Shown: positions 8,221-16,709 of the stretch, piece after piece
How the letters are laid out: the number at the start of each line of letters is the position of its first letter
How positions within the stretch are numbered: the stretch's first letter is position 1
DNA from: Photobacterium piscicola
Lineage (GTDB): Bacteria > Pseudomonadota > Gammaproteobacteria > Enterobacterales > Vibrionaceae
Reading direction: 5' to 3'
NCBI RefSeq assembly: GCF_900166965.1
Contig: NZ_FUZI01000003.1
Location: 186,001-250,000, forward strand
DNA length: 64,000 nucleotides
Position numbers and translations under genes: made by a program
The notes under the pieces: model-generated
Seen by the model: only the letters and a program-made list of their open reading frames with translations
The model's database searches: none
Told to the model about the DNA's origin: nothing

Positions 8221-9855
8221 TTAGATAAATTTCATCTCTGTCCATGGTTCAGATGGGCGACTTAATAAATAACCTGATTGCCATCCCCATTGCTGGTGGG
8301 CTTTAATAAAGGCTTTTGCATCAAAGGGTGCGCCATTCGCACGACCAAAACGCGCATTGATGGTTAAGTTTTTAATATCATTGCTGTTGGCAACTTTACC
8401 ATCAACAGAGCCTGCTGGTGTAAAGGGTACGTTCCATACTGCTGCTGGATCAGAGACATACGGTTGTGAATCTTTATCATACTCAGCACAAATATTACGT
8501 GATGATGCATCCATTTTATTTAGGTAGACATCATAAGTATCACCGAGCATTTTCTGACCTGTTGCCACATTAATTTTACCGTTGTATTTATGCATCAGTT
8601 GGATCCAACGTAAACGACGAGCACCTTCTTGTTGACGAATATCGTTGTAGTCAACATCAGAACCTTCAATATAGCGTAAACGTGGATCAACAGAGACGTT
8701 TTCGCCAGTGAAGTAGCCTGATTTTAATTCATTGAAGTATTGATAAACACGACCTTGACCAAACTTAGCAATATGGTTGTTATTAATATCACCGATGAGC
8801 CATGTATTAGCATAACCACCATTGTTGCCTTTTTCTTCAAGCTTGATCCAACTATCAATGTTATTAGCATACTGACTTGCTTCACGAACTCGAATAAATT
8901 CAGGAGTGCCACCGGCTTTCCAATCCATCACGTTGGCTAATGTGGTTTCTACAACGGCAAGACCTGCGCCTGTTTCCCAGAAGTCGGTACCAGATTCAAT
9001 CATACCAGGTGTTGTTTGGAAGGCCATTTTGTAACCTTTATCTGGTGTAATATCTAAAATGACGTTAGAAAATTGACCAGACCAGAAATCATTAAAGGTT
9101 TCGTGACCAATGACAATACCTTTATTATTTGTCGCAGTGCCTGTTGCGATAAAGGCACTGCAATTACCTTTAGCACCTTCAATGTTGGCACTGTTTTTAC
9201 TTAGTTCAACATTATTGGTGTTCATTTCAGCTTTAGTATACGGGGCAGGGAATGCGGATGTATTAATTAAACCAGGATCAACCCACTTGGTATAATTATG
9301 CATCCCCACTGAAGGCCACCAGTAACCTGTAAGCTCAATCATGTCGTTCCATGTAATAATGTCAGCAAGAGTGACATGCAAACCTGCAGCATTTAAGCCT
9401 TTAGCAATACCTTCCATTTCTTGACGAAGTTCTACGGGAATCTTCCCTTTAGTTTGTTCTAATGCGGCTTTTTGCCATGCACTATAAGGCACACCTGTTG
9501 TTAGGTAGGTCATGCTCCAACTGTCTTTCCACGCTAATTTAAAATCAGGCGCGATAAGATAACCATATTGGAAACCACGATCAAAAGCGTTGCCTTTAAT
9601 ACCAACATGCCACCAGCCATTTTTTTTCACTAATTTAGCTTGATCAACAATTTTCTGTTGTTGCTCTGTTAATTTAGTTTGGTATAACGCCCCAGTCACA
9701 GGTGCTGTAATTTGTTCAAGTAATAGTTTGGGTGGGTATTGAGTTAAATGTTGTGTTTCAGAAGCTGATGCGTTGGCATAGCTAACAGATGCAAGTGAGA
9801 TAATACATGCAAGAATTGTCTTTTTTCCGAGAGAGTGTTTCGAATGCATTTTCAT
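8221..9855 (-). CDS. Secreted C45-type N-terminal-nucleophile hydrolase
   Basis: About 544 aa from the ATG at 9855, which gives a clean signal peptide (MKMHSKHSLGKKTILACIISLASVSYANASA). An in-frame ATG at 9897 would add 14 residues. The motif GNCSAF, with Cys near residue 232, resembles the Cys nucleophile exposed by autoproteolysis in C45 acyltransferases (acyl-CoA:6-APA type) and in phospholipase-B-like amidases. The following GHETFNDFW and NTWLIGDI stretches fit that fold. It probably cleaves an amide bond in the periplasm or outside the cell; the substrate is unknown. It is monocistronic and not obviously linked to the fdh genes around it. Confidence 0.7.
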   Translation of the reverse strand: MKMHSKHSLGKKTILACIISLASVSYANASASETQHLTQYPPKLLLEQITAPVTGALYQTKLTEQQQKIVDQAKLVKKNGWWHVGIKGNAFDRGFQYGYLIAPDFKLAWKDSWSMTYLTTGVPYSAWQKAALEQTKGKIPVELRQEMEGIAKGLNAAGLHVTLADIITWNDMIELTGYWWPSVGMHNYTKWVDPGLINTSAFPAPYTKAEMNTNNVELSKNSANIEGAKGNCSAFIATGTATNNKGIVIGHETFNDFWSGQFSNVILDITPDKGYKMAFQTTPGMIESGTDFWETGAGLAVVETTLANVMDWKAGGTPEFIRVREASQYANNIDSWIKLEEKGNNGGYANTWLIGDINNNHIAKFGQGRVYQYFNELKSGYFTGENVSVDPRLRYIEGSDVDYNDIRQQEGARRLRWIQLMHKYNGKINVATGQKMLGDTYDVYLNKMDASSRNICAEYDKDSQPYVSDPAAVWNVPFTPAGSVDGKVANSNDIKNLTINARFGRANGAPFDAKAFIKAHQQWGWQSGYLLSRPSEPWTEMKFI

Positions 9856-10091
9856 AATTAACGGCTTTGATGAATATTGAATGAACAGAGCTATCATCCG
9901 CCTTTTTTATTGTTCAACAAGAGAGTAAACGATAGTCAATGTTTTATAAAATGTAAACGTAAGCTGCCATTTTTTAGGTGATTCTTATCGGTTAAAAATA
10001 CAAAAATAGGAGGTTAATTTTTAATGATAACCAAATGATTTGGTTACTAATAGTGACTAAAGTGAGATGTTAAATTGCTAAATGTGGTGTA

Positions 10092-10124
10092 TAAAAAAAG
10101 CCAGCATCTCAAATGCTGGCTTCT
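10092..10124 (-). terminator. Terminator downstream of pbpG
   Basis: GCCAGCAT and ATGCTGGC form a perfect 8-bp stem with a 5-nt loop. On the minus strand it is followed by a T-run, so it ends pbpG transcripts. Confidence 0.85.
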
Positions 10125-10145
10125 TACGTTATCAACTAACAATAA

Positions 10146-11045
10146 TTATTTGGTTAATTGTTTCAATTTTTGCTGCTGGTAGTATTTAGCATCAGCAGTA
10201 ATTGATGTGCTCTTACCTGTTTGTAGCCATTGCTTTATACGGCCAGCATCACCAATTGGTGTCATTTTGCCTTGTGAATCAAGCATCACCATTAGGATCT
10301 TCTTACCATCAATCGTTGTTACCATCGCTAAACAACGACCAGCTTCATCAAGAAAGCCTGTTTTGCTTAGGTTAACGGTCCACTTTTTACCACGTACAAG
10401 CGCATTGGTATTGGTGTAACCTAATTTATAACGAGGGTTAGTAAAGTAAGCGGTGTGAACTGCACCATTAGTGCTGTAGTTACGAATGGCAGAATACTTG
10501 TAAGCAGCCCGTACCATCTTAGCAACGTCTGATGCTGTTGAACGGTTTTTAGGGTTAAGACCTGAACTATCAACAAAGTGAGTATTCGTCATACCGAGTG
10601 CTTTAGCTTTAGCATTCATAGCACGAATAAACGCGTTGTAACCACCTGGGTAGTTAGCCGCAAGTGCAGCAGCAGCTAAGTTTTCAGATGACATTAATGC
10701 AATGTGCATTGTCTCGCCACGGCTTAATTGTGAACCAATACGAACGCGAGAATATGTATTGTACATATGCTCTTTATCCGTTTTAGTGAACGTAATTTTT
10801 TGGTTAAGCGGTAACTTAGCGTCTAATGTCACCATCGCGGTCATTAGCTTTGTTAATGACGCGATAGGCATCACGACATTGGAATTTTTGCGATAAAGCG
10901 TTTTCCCTGAGCTTAGATCGATAACATAATTACTCACAGAAGCAGTCTGAAGATTACTTGGTTTGAGTTTACTGGTGTTGATACTTGCGAAAGAAGAAAA
11001 GCTGACACTTGCAAGTGTAAAAAATAAAATTAAAGCGTTGCGCAC
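10146..11045 (-). CDS. pbpG: D-alanyl-D-alanine endopeptidase (PBP7)
   Basis: Protein of 299 aa with a signal peptide (cut near SFSSFA). The three penicillin-binding motifs are present in order: SLTK (catalytic Ser, near 63), SSEN (near 120) and KTG (near 228). The length and the VVMPIASLTKLMTAMV context match PBP7/PbpG, a periplasmic endopeptidase that cuts D-Ala-meso-DAP crosslinks in peptidoglycan. It is monocistronic with its own terminator. A second, longer S11 enzyme (dacA) is found at 33044-34222. Confidence 0.93.
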   Translation of the reverse strand: MRNALILFFTLASVSFSSFASINTSKLKPSNLQTASVSNYVIDLSSGKTLYRKNSNVVMPIASLTKLMTAMVTLDAKLPLNQKITFTKTDKEHMYNTYSRVRIGSQLSRGETMHIALMSSENLAAAALAANYPGGYNAFIRAMNAKAKALGMTNTHFVDSSGLNPKNRSTASDVAKMVRAAYKYSAIRNYSTNGAVHTAYFTNPRYKLGYTNTNALVRGKKWTVNLSKTGFLDEAGRCLAMVTTIDGKKILMVMLDSQGKMTPIGDAGRIKQWLQTGKSTSITADAKYYQQQKLKQLTK

Positions 11046-11469
11046 AATGGCTCCTTGGATCCCATTTAAGAGGGGAATAATTATCCTGATATTGTCATCT
11101 TTTCAATTGTGGTTAAGCAAGTCATGTTTGTGTAAATCCTATTTATAATAGATTATAAAAGCAGCAGTTAAACATAAGTTGCTAATGAAACAACATTCAA
11201 TAAAATAATTGTTCGATATATTCATTGTGAAGGTGGTTTTATCGCATTTAATTACTTTTAATGATAATTGTGGGTGGCAAGGATTCTTTCAAGAACACGT
11301 GTGATGAACGAACGTGTTGGTTATGAGTGCATTTTTACTGATGGTTATTGGTTTACATGATAATTAGATGACTTTTTGTGCGTGACGCCTCTTGATATGC
11401 TGTTATTAATGCAATCATTAAGATAAAGGCAAGGTCACCCGTTGATGACCTTACTTGGTAATGCTTAGA
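11046..11469. other. Gene-free 424-bp gap between pbpG and the fdhD operon
   Basis: No ORF with a credible start was seen. The gap holds the pbpG promoter region and a dyad AACACGT/ACGTGTT (about 11296-11320). At its left-operon end there is a hairpin that may end the fdhD operon (11431-11452). Confidence 0.4.
11431..11452 (-). terminator. Weak terminator-like hairpin after the fdhD operon
   Basis: AAGGTCA and TGACCTT pair over an 8-nt loop. On the minus strand the stem is followed by GCCTTTATC, a poor T-run, so its efficiency is doubtful. Confidence 0.4.
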
Positions 11470-12381
11470 TTAGTTAGCACTCCACACTTGTTGGCCCGTG
11501 CGAATAAAATTATAACCGCCTAGTTGATCGCCATGAGCCTGAATGTCACTCTTGGTTAATGACTGTAATAATTGTTGTTGTAGGGTACGGAAGTAAATAT
11601 TTTTAGGGATCACCAGCTCAAATGCTTCGGTGCATAGTGGAATAAAGCCTAACCCAAATTCACCAGCGGTACTTTGGCTTGCACAACCAATATCTGCTTG
11701 CTCTCTAGCAATGGCTGAAGCTAACTCTCGTTCACTATTACAACAATCAACTTGATTAAGCATGGTCATGTTATACCCATGACCATGGATCCATTCCTCT
11801 AATGCTCGCATACTTCCAGCGCCTTGCTGACGTAAAGCCCAACGCCAACGAGGTGATAGTAATTCATGCAGTTGAATTGAACGGCTATTAACGGCATCCG
11901 CTAGATCTGGGCTTACGACTAAGCCTTGTTTACGCTCAAAGGCATGGACTAAGACCCAGTTTTTATGCCCTGGATATTGTTGTAATAAGGCCGGATGTCG
12001 CAAACTGGCTTCTTCTACATTACCCCAATGGATAGCACAGATATCAACATGACCTTTGCTTAACATCGCCAATCCTTGACGTGTGCCTGTTGAGGTATAA
12101 CCGACAAGGGCCGTGCTGCCTAACTGGTTCGCCATTTTACCGACCACACATTGCAGTAATGGATCATCAGAGCCAGCAATCAATAATCGGTCGGTTAATA
12201 CGCCATTATGGCAAGATTCTAATAACCATTTATCCAGCATTGCCTTAGGAAAAAGCCATTTACCCGTTACTTTTGTTGCAGGCAATAGGCCGTCATTGGC
12301 TAAGGCATAAACCTTCTTTTCATTAAGGTCGAGATATTCGGCTACTAATTTGGCATTCATAAATTCAGGGAAATCAGCCAT
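11470..12381 (-). CDS. HTH plus periplasmic-binding-like regulator coupled to fdhD
   Basis: Protein of 303 aa. Residues about 5-50 form an excisionase/MerR-like winged helix (LVAEYLDLNEKKVYALANDGLLPATKVTGKW in part). Residues about 63-300 resemble the substrate-binding domain of molybdate/tungstate receptors (COG1910 type), without a signal peptide, so it acts in the cytoplasm. It probably senses an oxyanion or cofactor state and controls transcription; the ligand is inferred from context. Its ATG overlaps the fdhD stop by one base (TAATG), which indicates translational coupling. Homologues sit in the same place in other Vibrionaceae fdh islands, as I recall. Confidence 0.72.
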   Translation of the reverse strand: MADFPEFMNAKLVAEYLDLNEKKVYALANDGLLPATKVTGKWLFPKAMLDKWLLESCHNGVLTDRLLIAGSDDPLLQCVVGKMANQLGSTALVGYTSTGTRQGLAMLSKGHVDICAIHWGNVEEASLRHPALLQQYPGHKNWVLVHAFERKQGLVVSPDLADAVNSRSIQLHELLSPRWRWALRQQGAGSMRALEEWIHGHGYNMTMLNQVDCCNSERELASAIAREQADIGCASQSTAGEFGLGFIPLCTEAFELVIPKNIYFRTLQQQLLQSLTKSDIQAHGDQLGGYNFIRTGQQVWSAN

Positions 12382-13226
12382 TATGCTTGGGTACCTTTAC
12401 TCTCGTGGCCTTTAACATCAAGTTCTATATTGTCGCTACCGTTATAGATTTGAAAACGCAGCCCTTTAGCGCGAGCAATCATAGTAATACCAAGTTTCTT
12501 AGCAAGATCGTAACCCATTTGTGTCGCTCCAGAACGAGACAACAGTACAGGAATGCCCATTTGCGCGACTTTAATGACCATTTCAGAGGTTAAGCGACCT
12601 GTGGTGTAGAAAATCTTATCTTCACCTGTTTGTTGTTGCAGCCACATTTCACCGGCAAGGGTATCTACTGCGTTATGTCGGCCAACATCTTCTACAAACG
12701 ATAAAATATCAGTGCCTTTACAGACGGCACAACCATGAACAGCACCTGCGGCTTTGTAGGTTTCATTATGATGAGTCAATGCTTCAAGTAAACCATATAG
12801 CAGCGATTGTTTAATTTGCGGTTGTGGCAGGGTTATACCTTCAAGCTTTTTCATTACATTGCCATACATCGTGCCTTGCCCACAGCCAGAGGTGACGGTT
12901 TTCTTTTCTAATTGCTGCGCTAAGTTTTCAGTATTTTCATGAGTTATAACAACCGCGGCATTGGTTTCCCAATCGATCATTACTGATTCAATAGCGCTAA
13001 GGTCATTAATAAAGCCTTGGTTTTTTAAATAGCCTAATACTAATGCGGATGGGCGCTCACCTAAGGTCATCAGTGTTACTACTTCAACCCAATTAAGGTA
13101 CACCGTTAATGGATGCTCGCAGGCGATCTCTTTTGTTTGTGGATCACCATATTCATCAATAATTTCTACCGACATCGTCTGCTGCACTGTCGCTTTGGTT
13201 TTTATAATTTTAGGCAATGTCGCCAT
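12381..13226 (-). CDS. fdhD: Formate dehydrogenase sulfur-carrier protein FdhD
   Basis: Protein of about 281 aa that hands sulfur from IscS to the bis-MGD cofactor, which is needed for active formate dehydrogenase. Conserved segments include TSGCGQGT (the sulfur-carrying Cys), VEDVGRHNAVDTLAG and YTTGRLTSEMV. E. coli FdhD has a CxxC pair; here only the first Cys of that loop is present. I chose the ATG at 13226 because AGGGA lies 6 nt upstream; an ATG at 13241 has no such site. A sigma-54 promoter match lies upstream at 13285-13302. Confidence 0.93.
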   Translation of the reverse strand: MATLPKIIKTKATVQQTMSVEIIDEYGDPQTKEIACEHPLTVYLNWVEVVTLMTLGERPSALVLGYLKNQGFINDLSAIESVMIDWETNAAVVITHENTENLAQQLEKKTVTSGCGQGTMYGNVMKKLEGITLPQPQIKQSLLYGLLEALTHHNETYKAAGAVHGCAVCKGTDILSFVEDVGRHNAVDTLAGEMWLQQQTGEDKIFYTTGRLTSEMVIKVAQMGIPVLLSRSGATQMGYDLAKKLGITMIARAKGLRFQIYNGSDNIELDVKGHESKGTQA

Positions 13227-13284
13227 TTGAGATCCCTGCATAATAATTGTGGTGTATTTAATTATGGATACTGAAACCTAAATT

Positions 13285-13302
13285 AAGCAAAGATTGTTCC
13301 AA
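13285..13302 (-). promoter_or_regulatory. Sigma-54 promoter of fdhD
   Basis: On the minus strand the sequence TTGGAACAATCTTTGCTT has GG and GC 12 nt apart, with the TTTGCTT -12 element. Transcription would start about 48 nt upstream of the fdhD ATG. Confidence 0.6.
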
Positions 13303-13380
13303 TATTACTAACATTCATCAATCTATCGTTAATAGGCTGAGATCGATAAAAATGCGCACTTTTAATGTGGTTTCTTGTTA

Positions 13381-13398
13381 TTGGTCTAATATTTGCTT
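13381..13398 (+). promoter_or_regulatory. Sigma-54 promoter of the DUF3305-DUF3306 genes
   Basis: TTGGTCTAATATTTGCTT has the -24 GG and -12 GC 12 nt apart and an ideal -12 element. It lies about 90 nt before the GTG start at 13490, divergent from the fdhD promoter 80 bp away. Confidence 0.6.
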
Positions 13399-13489
13399 AT
13401 GTCTGCTTATTAAGTGAAATATCGCTTAACGTAAAAAGTGATTAAATAACAAGATAAAGGCGAAATAGAACCCGCCAGTAGGAGTGAAT

Positions 13490-13981
13490 GTGCCAAAACA
13501 AGCAGAACTTGAATTAAAGAAAAATGAACATGTTTGGCCAATTAATTTTCGCTTACAAGCAGAAGAACGCCAAGTGGGTCGTTGGACAACTTATGCATGG
13601 ACGATTGAAGACATTTGTTTGTATGAAGAAGATCTCGCCGTTGATATGACAATTGCTGATATAGGGGCTGGTAACTACATGATGCCTCTAGAACTTTTTC
13701 GTGATGAACGGATGGAATATCGATTTAACTTAAATTCACAGAGTCCGCATTTATTCTTTATTTGTGCTGAAGAGAATGAGCAATTAAAACCTGTTTTAGT
13801 TACCGCAGCGCAAGGTGTAGCGGCTCGTTATATGGATGGTGATTATGTGGTTTTACATATTGATGTTCCATTAGCAATTCAAGCATGGATGGAAGCCTTT
13901 TTAGGTCGTCATGGGGAATTGTTTGAATTTAAACGTAAACGTGGCGGCGATAAGAAAAAAGGACGTTCAAGTGGCAACTAA
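13490..13981 (+). CDS. DUF3305 formate-dehydrogenase-associated protein
   Basis: Soluble protein of about 163 aa. The GTG at 13490 follows AGGAG by 5 nt; a GTG at 13484 would overlap that site. The sequence (WPINFRLQAEERQVGRWTTYAW) fits DUF3305, a family found almost only beside fdh genes. The C-terminus is Lys/Arg-rich (FKRKRGGDKKKGRSS). Its molecular role is unknown; an assembly or maturation role for FDH is inferred from context. The stop overlaps the next gene by 11 nt. Confidence 0.8.
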   Translation: MPKQAELELKKNEHVWPINFRLQAEERQVGRWTTYAWTIEDICLYEEDLAVDMTIADIGAGNYMMPLELFRDERMEYRFNLNSQSPHLFFICAEENEQLKPVLVTAAQGVAARYMDGDYVVLHIDVPLAIQAWMEAFLGRHGELFEFKRKRGGDKKKGRSSGN

Positions 13982-14696
13982 TTTCTTTCAGCGTTGGTCA
14001 AGCCGTAAGTTAACTCCTGTTGATAATACGGAACGTGCTATTTCGGAAACGATAACTGAAACGGTTGATGAGTCACTGACTCTTAATGCTATAGATACAA
14101 CCGAAGAAGAAGTAACAAAGACCAGTGATCATGAACAAACATCAATTGTTCCCTCAGCAACGTCACCAAATGTTATAGCTGAAGAGCCTGTCATTACATT
14201 GACGATTGATGACGCTGATAAAGTAACTTATGACTCAGGTGTTGCGTCATTTATGCAGCAACAAGTGACTAAGTCAGTGAAAAAGGCGGCATTACGAAAA
14301 TTATTTCATTCTGAAGAATTTAACTATATCAGTGATATGGATGATAGCACTGAAGACTTCAGCAATATGCAAGGTTTAGCACCAGAAATTGCATCACAAA
14401 TGCGGGGGTGGATAAATACGGTTACGGAGACGGCAACGGAAGCTCTCAAAGATGAGGGAATAACAGCATTAACATCAACGTCTGATCTTAATACGGTTGA
14501 TTCTACGACTGTTGATGTAACAACAGCTGATTTGTCAGTTAATCATATAGCCATAGCCAGTAAGGATGACGAGGAGGATGGATTAGTTAATCACCTAGAT
14601 ACAACACATACCGATGAAGAGGCTTTCCCTACGGCTGATTTATCGTTAACACCGATTCTTAATTGTGACAATGAAAGTAATGAACAGAAATCCTAA
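13971..14696 (+). CDS. DUF3306 formate-dehydrogenase-associated protein
   Basis: About 241 aa, starting at the GTG at 13971 (MATNFFQRWSSRKLTPV). It is preceded by AAGGAC and overlaps the DUF3305 gene. The N-terminal FxxRWSxRK motif is typical of DUF3306, and the middle part (VTKSVKKAALRKLFHSEEFNYISDMDD) is the conserved block. The rest is acidic and low in complexity. No signal peptide or membrane segment is present. The function is unknown, and it is always paired with DUF3305 next to fdh genes. Confidence 0.78.
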   Translation: MATNFFQRWSSRKLTPVDNTERAISETITETVDESLTLNAIDTTEEEVTKTSDHEQTSIVPSATSPNVIAEEPVITLTIDDADKVTYDSGVASFMQQQVTKSVKKAALRKLFHSEEFNYISDMDDSTEDFSNMQGLAPEIASQMRGWINTVTETATEALKDEGITALTSTSDLNTVDSTTVDVTTADLSVNHIAIASKDDEEDGLVNHLDTTHTDEEAFPTADLSLTPILNCDNESNEQKS

Positions 14697-14785
14697 CGTA
14701 AAAAAATAAAAACGTTTGAGAATTATTAATACTAATCATAAAAACAGACTGGGACAAAAAGGGAAGATCAATAAAATCGTAAAGA

Positions 14786-14832
14786 GAGACAATTTGGCGC
14801 GTTAGTTCGCTACAAGTAAGACAAAATGTCTC
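14786..14832. promoter_or_regulatory. Candidate enhancer sites of the fdh operon
   Basis: There are two dyads, GAGACAATTTGGCGC (14786-14800, degenerate) and AGACAAAATGTCT (14819-14831, perfect AGACA-N3-TGTCT). The second repeats the dyad found between tupA and the response regulator gene (4282-4296). They lie about 70-115 bp upstream of the sigma-54 promoter. Confidence 0.6.
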
Positions 14833-14900
14833 ATTAGTTAATTACGCAATATCGTCGTTATGATTTTAGTTCCTTTTAAGTCATTTTATTCCGTGAAAAG

Positions 14901-14917
14901 TTGGATCGGTTATTGCT
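14901..14917 (+). promoter_or_regulatory. Sigma-54 promoter of the fdh operon
   Basis: TTGGATCGGTTATTGCT keeps the GG and GC 12 nt apart (-24/-12). Transcription would start near 14928, about 60 nt before the first gene. Confidence 0.62.
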
Positions 14918-14990
14918 CTATAGAGAGTAGAAGAAAAGTCATTATTTTCTAACGATACTGATTAGCGGTAGTGAGCAAACAGGAATAACA

Positions 14991-16700
14991 ATGTTAAAAA
15001 GTACATTAAATGCATTTACTGATATTAATGGCGTCGCTCGTGCAACGGCCATTACAGGAACAGTAGAACTTGCCAATCTTATTCCGCCAACAGTGACGTA
15101 TGAAAGTCGTGGTAATTTATTGATTATTGGTGACGCTGAACAATTACTTCAGGTTGCCGATCAATTTGTAGCACTAAACAGTGTGACGTTATTGGCGACA
15201 GATGCAAATACATGCGATACCAAAACATCACATACCTTGTATTACAGTCAAGCTATTACGGTAAAAGGATACCTTGGCGCATTTGATGTTCATTGTCGTA
15301 TAGGACATGACGCGACAGCTCTTGATATTAATGCACTTGAAACGAACTTAGCCAAAATAGCTATTGGACGTCAATGCTTTGATATTGTGCTTGATATGAC
15401 AGCAACTGGGGTTATGAATGTTGAAATTCCAGCTGCGGGTTATTATGCCGTTGGTCAAGCTTCTGCATCTCAAGCATCGGAAAAACGTGTTGCTGAAAAA
15501 CTAGCGACGCTGGTGGATGAACTGCCAGCCATGATTGGTACTTTTGATAAGCCTAAATACTTTCGTCTAAATCATGATCTTTGTGCACATTCATCACGAA
15601 GTGTAAAAGGCTGTGATCGTTGTATTGATGCATGTCCTGCGGGAGCATTAAGTTCTGATGGTATCGCTATTGCGATTGATCCTTACCTTTGTCAGGGGGT
15701 AGGAACATGTGCCACGGCATGTCCAACGGAAGCTATCAGTTATGCATTGCCAGATCCTCAAATCACTCAAAATTTTGTTCATAGTGTTTTAGCACGTTAT
15801 AAGCAAGAAGGTGGTCAATCTCCAACACTGCTTCTTTATGGTGATCGTGATACCGCTGCTGTAACAAAGGCACTGGCGACATTACCTAGTTCTGTTATTA
15901 CGATTGCATTAGAAGAACTGGCGACGGTTGGTATTGATACTTGGTTTAGTGCCTTAGCTTATGGTGCGCATCAAGTTCTATTGGCAACAAATACACAATA
16001 TATCCCTGCAACGATTGATGCTGTTCTGACTAATGAATTAGCGATTGCTCAAAATTTCTTAACTGAATTGGGTTATGACGCTGATCGTATTTGTTTATTT
16101 GATTTTGCTGATAGTGCGAATTTTGAAGCTTATGAAGCTGCACTTATTACTCCGATTGAAACTGCACTAACAGGCACTAAGCGTGAAAAGCTATTTACTG
16201 TTTTGGAAGCACTTAATCAGACAAGTCCAGCGCAACCTACCCATTCGGCTGTAGCGGCTAATGCCCCTTATGGTTCTGTAACATGTAAGACAGATGATTG
16301 TACGTTATGTATGAGTTGTGTTGCTGTTTGTCCAACCCGTGCCTTACATGCCATTGGTGATCGCCCTGGATTATTATTTGTAGAACAAGATTGTATTCAA
16401 TGTGGAATGTGTGAAACCGCATGTCCTGAGAAAGTTATAACACTTGAAGCCGGTTTTAATTGGGATTGGCAAGCGCGTAAAGCCGATGCTCTGATTCATG
16501 AAGAACCTGCTGCATGTTGTATTAGTTGTGGAAAGCCTTTTGCCCCAGCATCTATGGTGAAAATGTTGACCGAAAAACTTCAACGTCATTCACATTTTCA
16601 AGGAGAAGCGATTCGTCGTTTATCTATGTGTGAAGATTGCCGTGTTCGCGATATTTTTGAAAAGATGGAACAAGATCCACAAAGTCAGACAAGGGTATAA
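14991..16700 (+). CDS. 4Fe-4S ferredoxin-type protein of the fdh operon
   Basis: Protein of 569 aa. Two separate two-cluster ferredoxin modules are visible. The first lies at about 195-255 (CDRCIDACPAG and CQGVGTCATACP) and the second at about 430-485 (CTLCMSCVAVCP and CIQCGMCETACP). A further Cys-rich tail (CCISCGKPF, CEDCR) follows. No signal peptide or membrane segment is present, so it is a cytoplasmic electron carrier. It is the first gene of the operon running through the chaperone to fdhABC, with a sigma-54 promoter ahead. Its exact partner is unknown; it may deliver electrons for FDH maturation. Confidence 0.85.
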   Translation: MLKSTLNAFTDINGVARATAITGTVELANLIPPTVTYESRGNLLIIGDAEQLLQVADQFVALNSVTLLATDANTCDTKTSHTLYYSQAITVKGYLGAFDVHCRIGHDATALDINALETNLAKIAIGRQCFDIVLDMTATGVMNVEIPAAGYYAVGQASASQASEKRVAEKLATLVDELPAMIGTFDKPKYFRLNHDLCAHSSRSVKGCDRCIDACPAGALSSDGIAIAIDPYLCQGVGTCATACPTEAISYALPDPQITQNFVHSVLARYKQEGGQSPTLLLYGDRDTAAVTKALATLPSSVITIALEELATVGIDTWFSALAYGAHQVLLATNTQYIPATIDAVLTNELAIAQNFLTELGYDADRICLFDFADSANFEAYEAALITPIETALTGTKREKLFTVLEALNQTSPAQPTHSAVAANAPYGSVTCKTDDCTLCMSCVAVCPTRALHAIGDRPGLLFVEQDCIQCGMCETACPEKVITLEAGFNWDWQARKADALIHEEPAACCISCGKPFAPASMVKMLTEKLQRHSHFQGEAIRRLSMCEDCRVRDIFEKMEQDPQSQTRV

Positions 16701-16709
16701 GGTCATTAT

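Noticed and set aside
14746-14760. Third enhancer copy (GGGACAAAAAGGG) before the fdh operon
   Set aside because: It shares only the left half of the dyad and is compatible with chance in AT-rich DNA.
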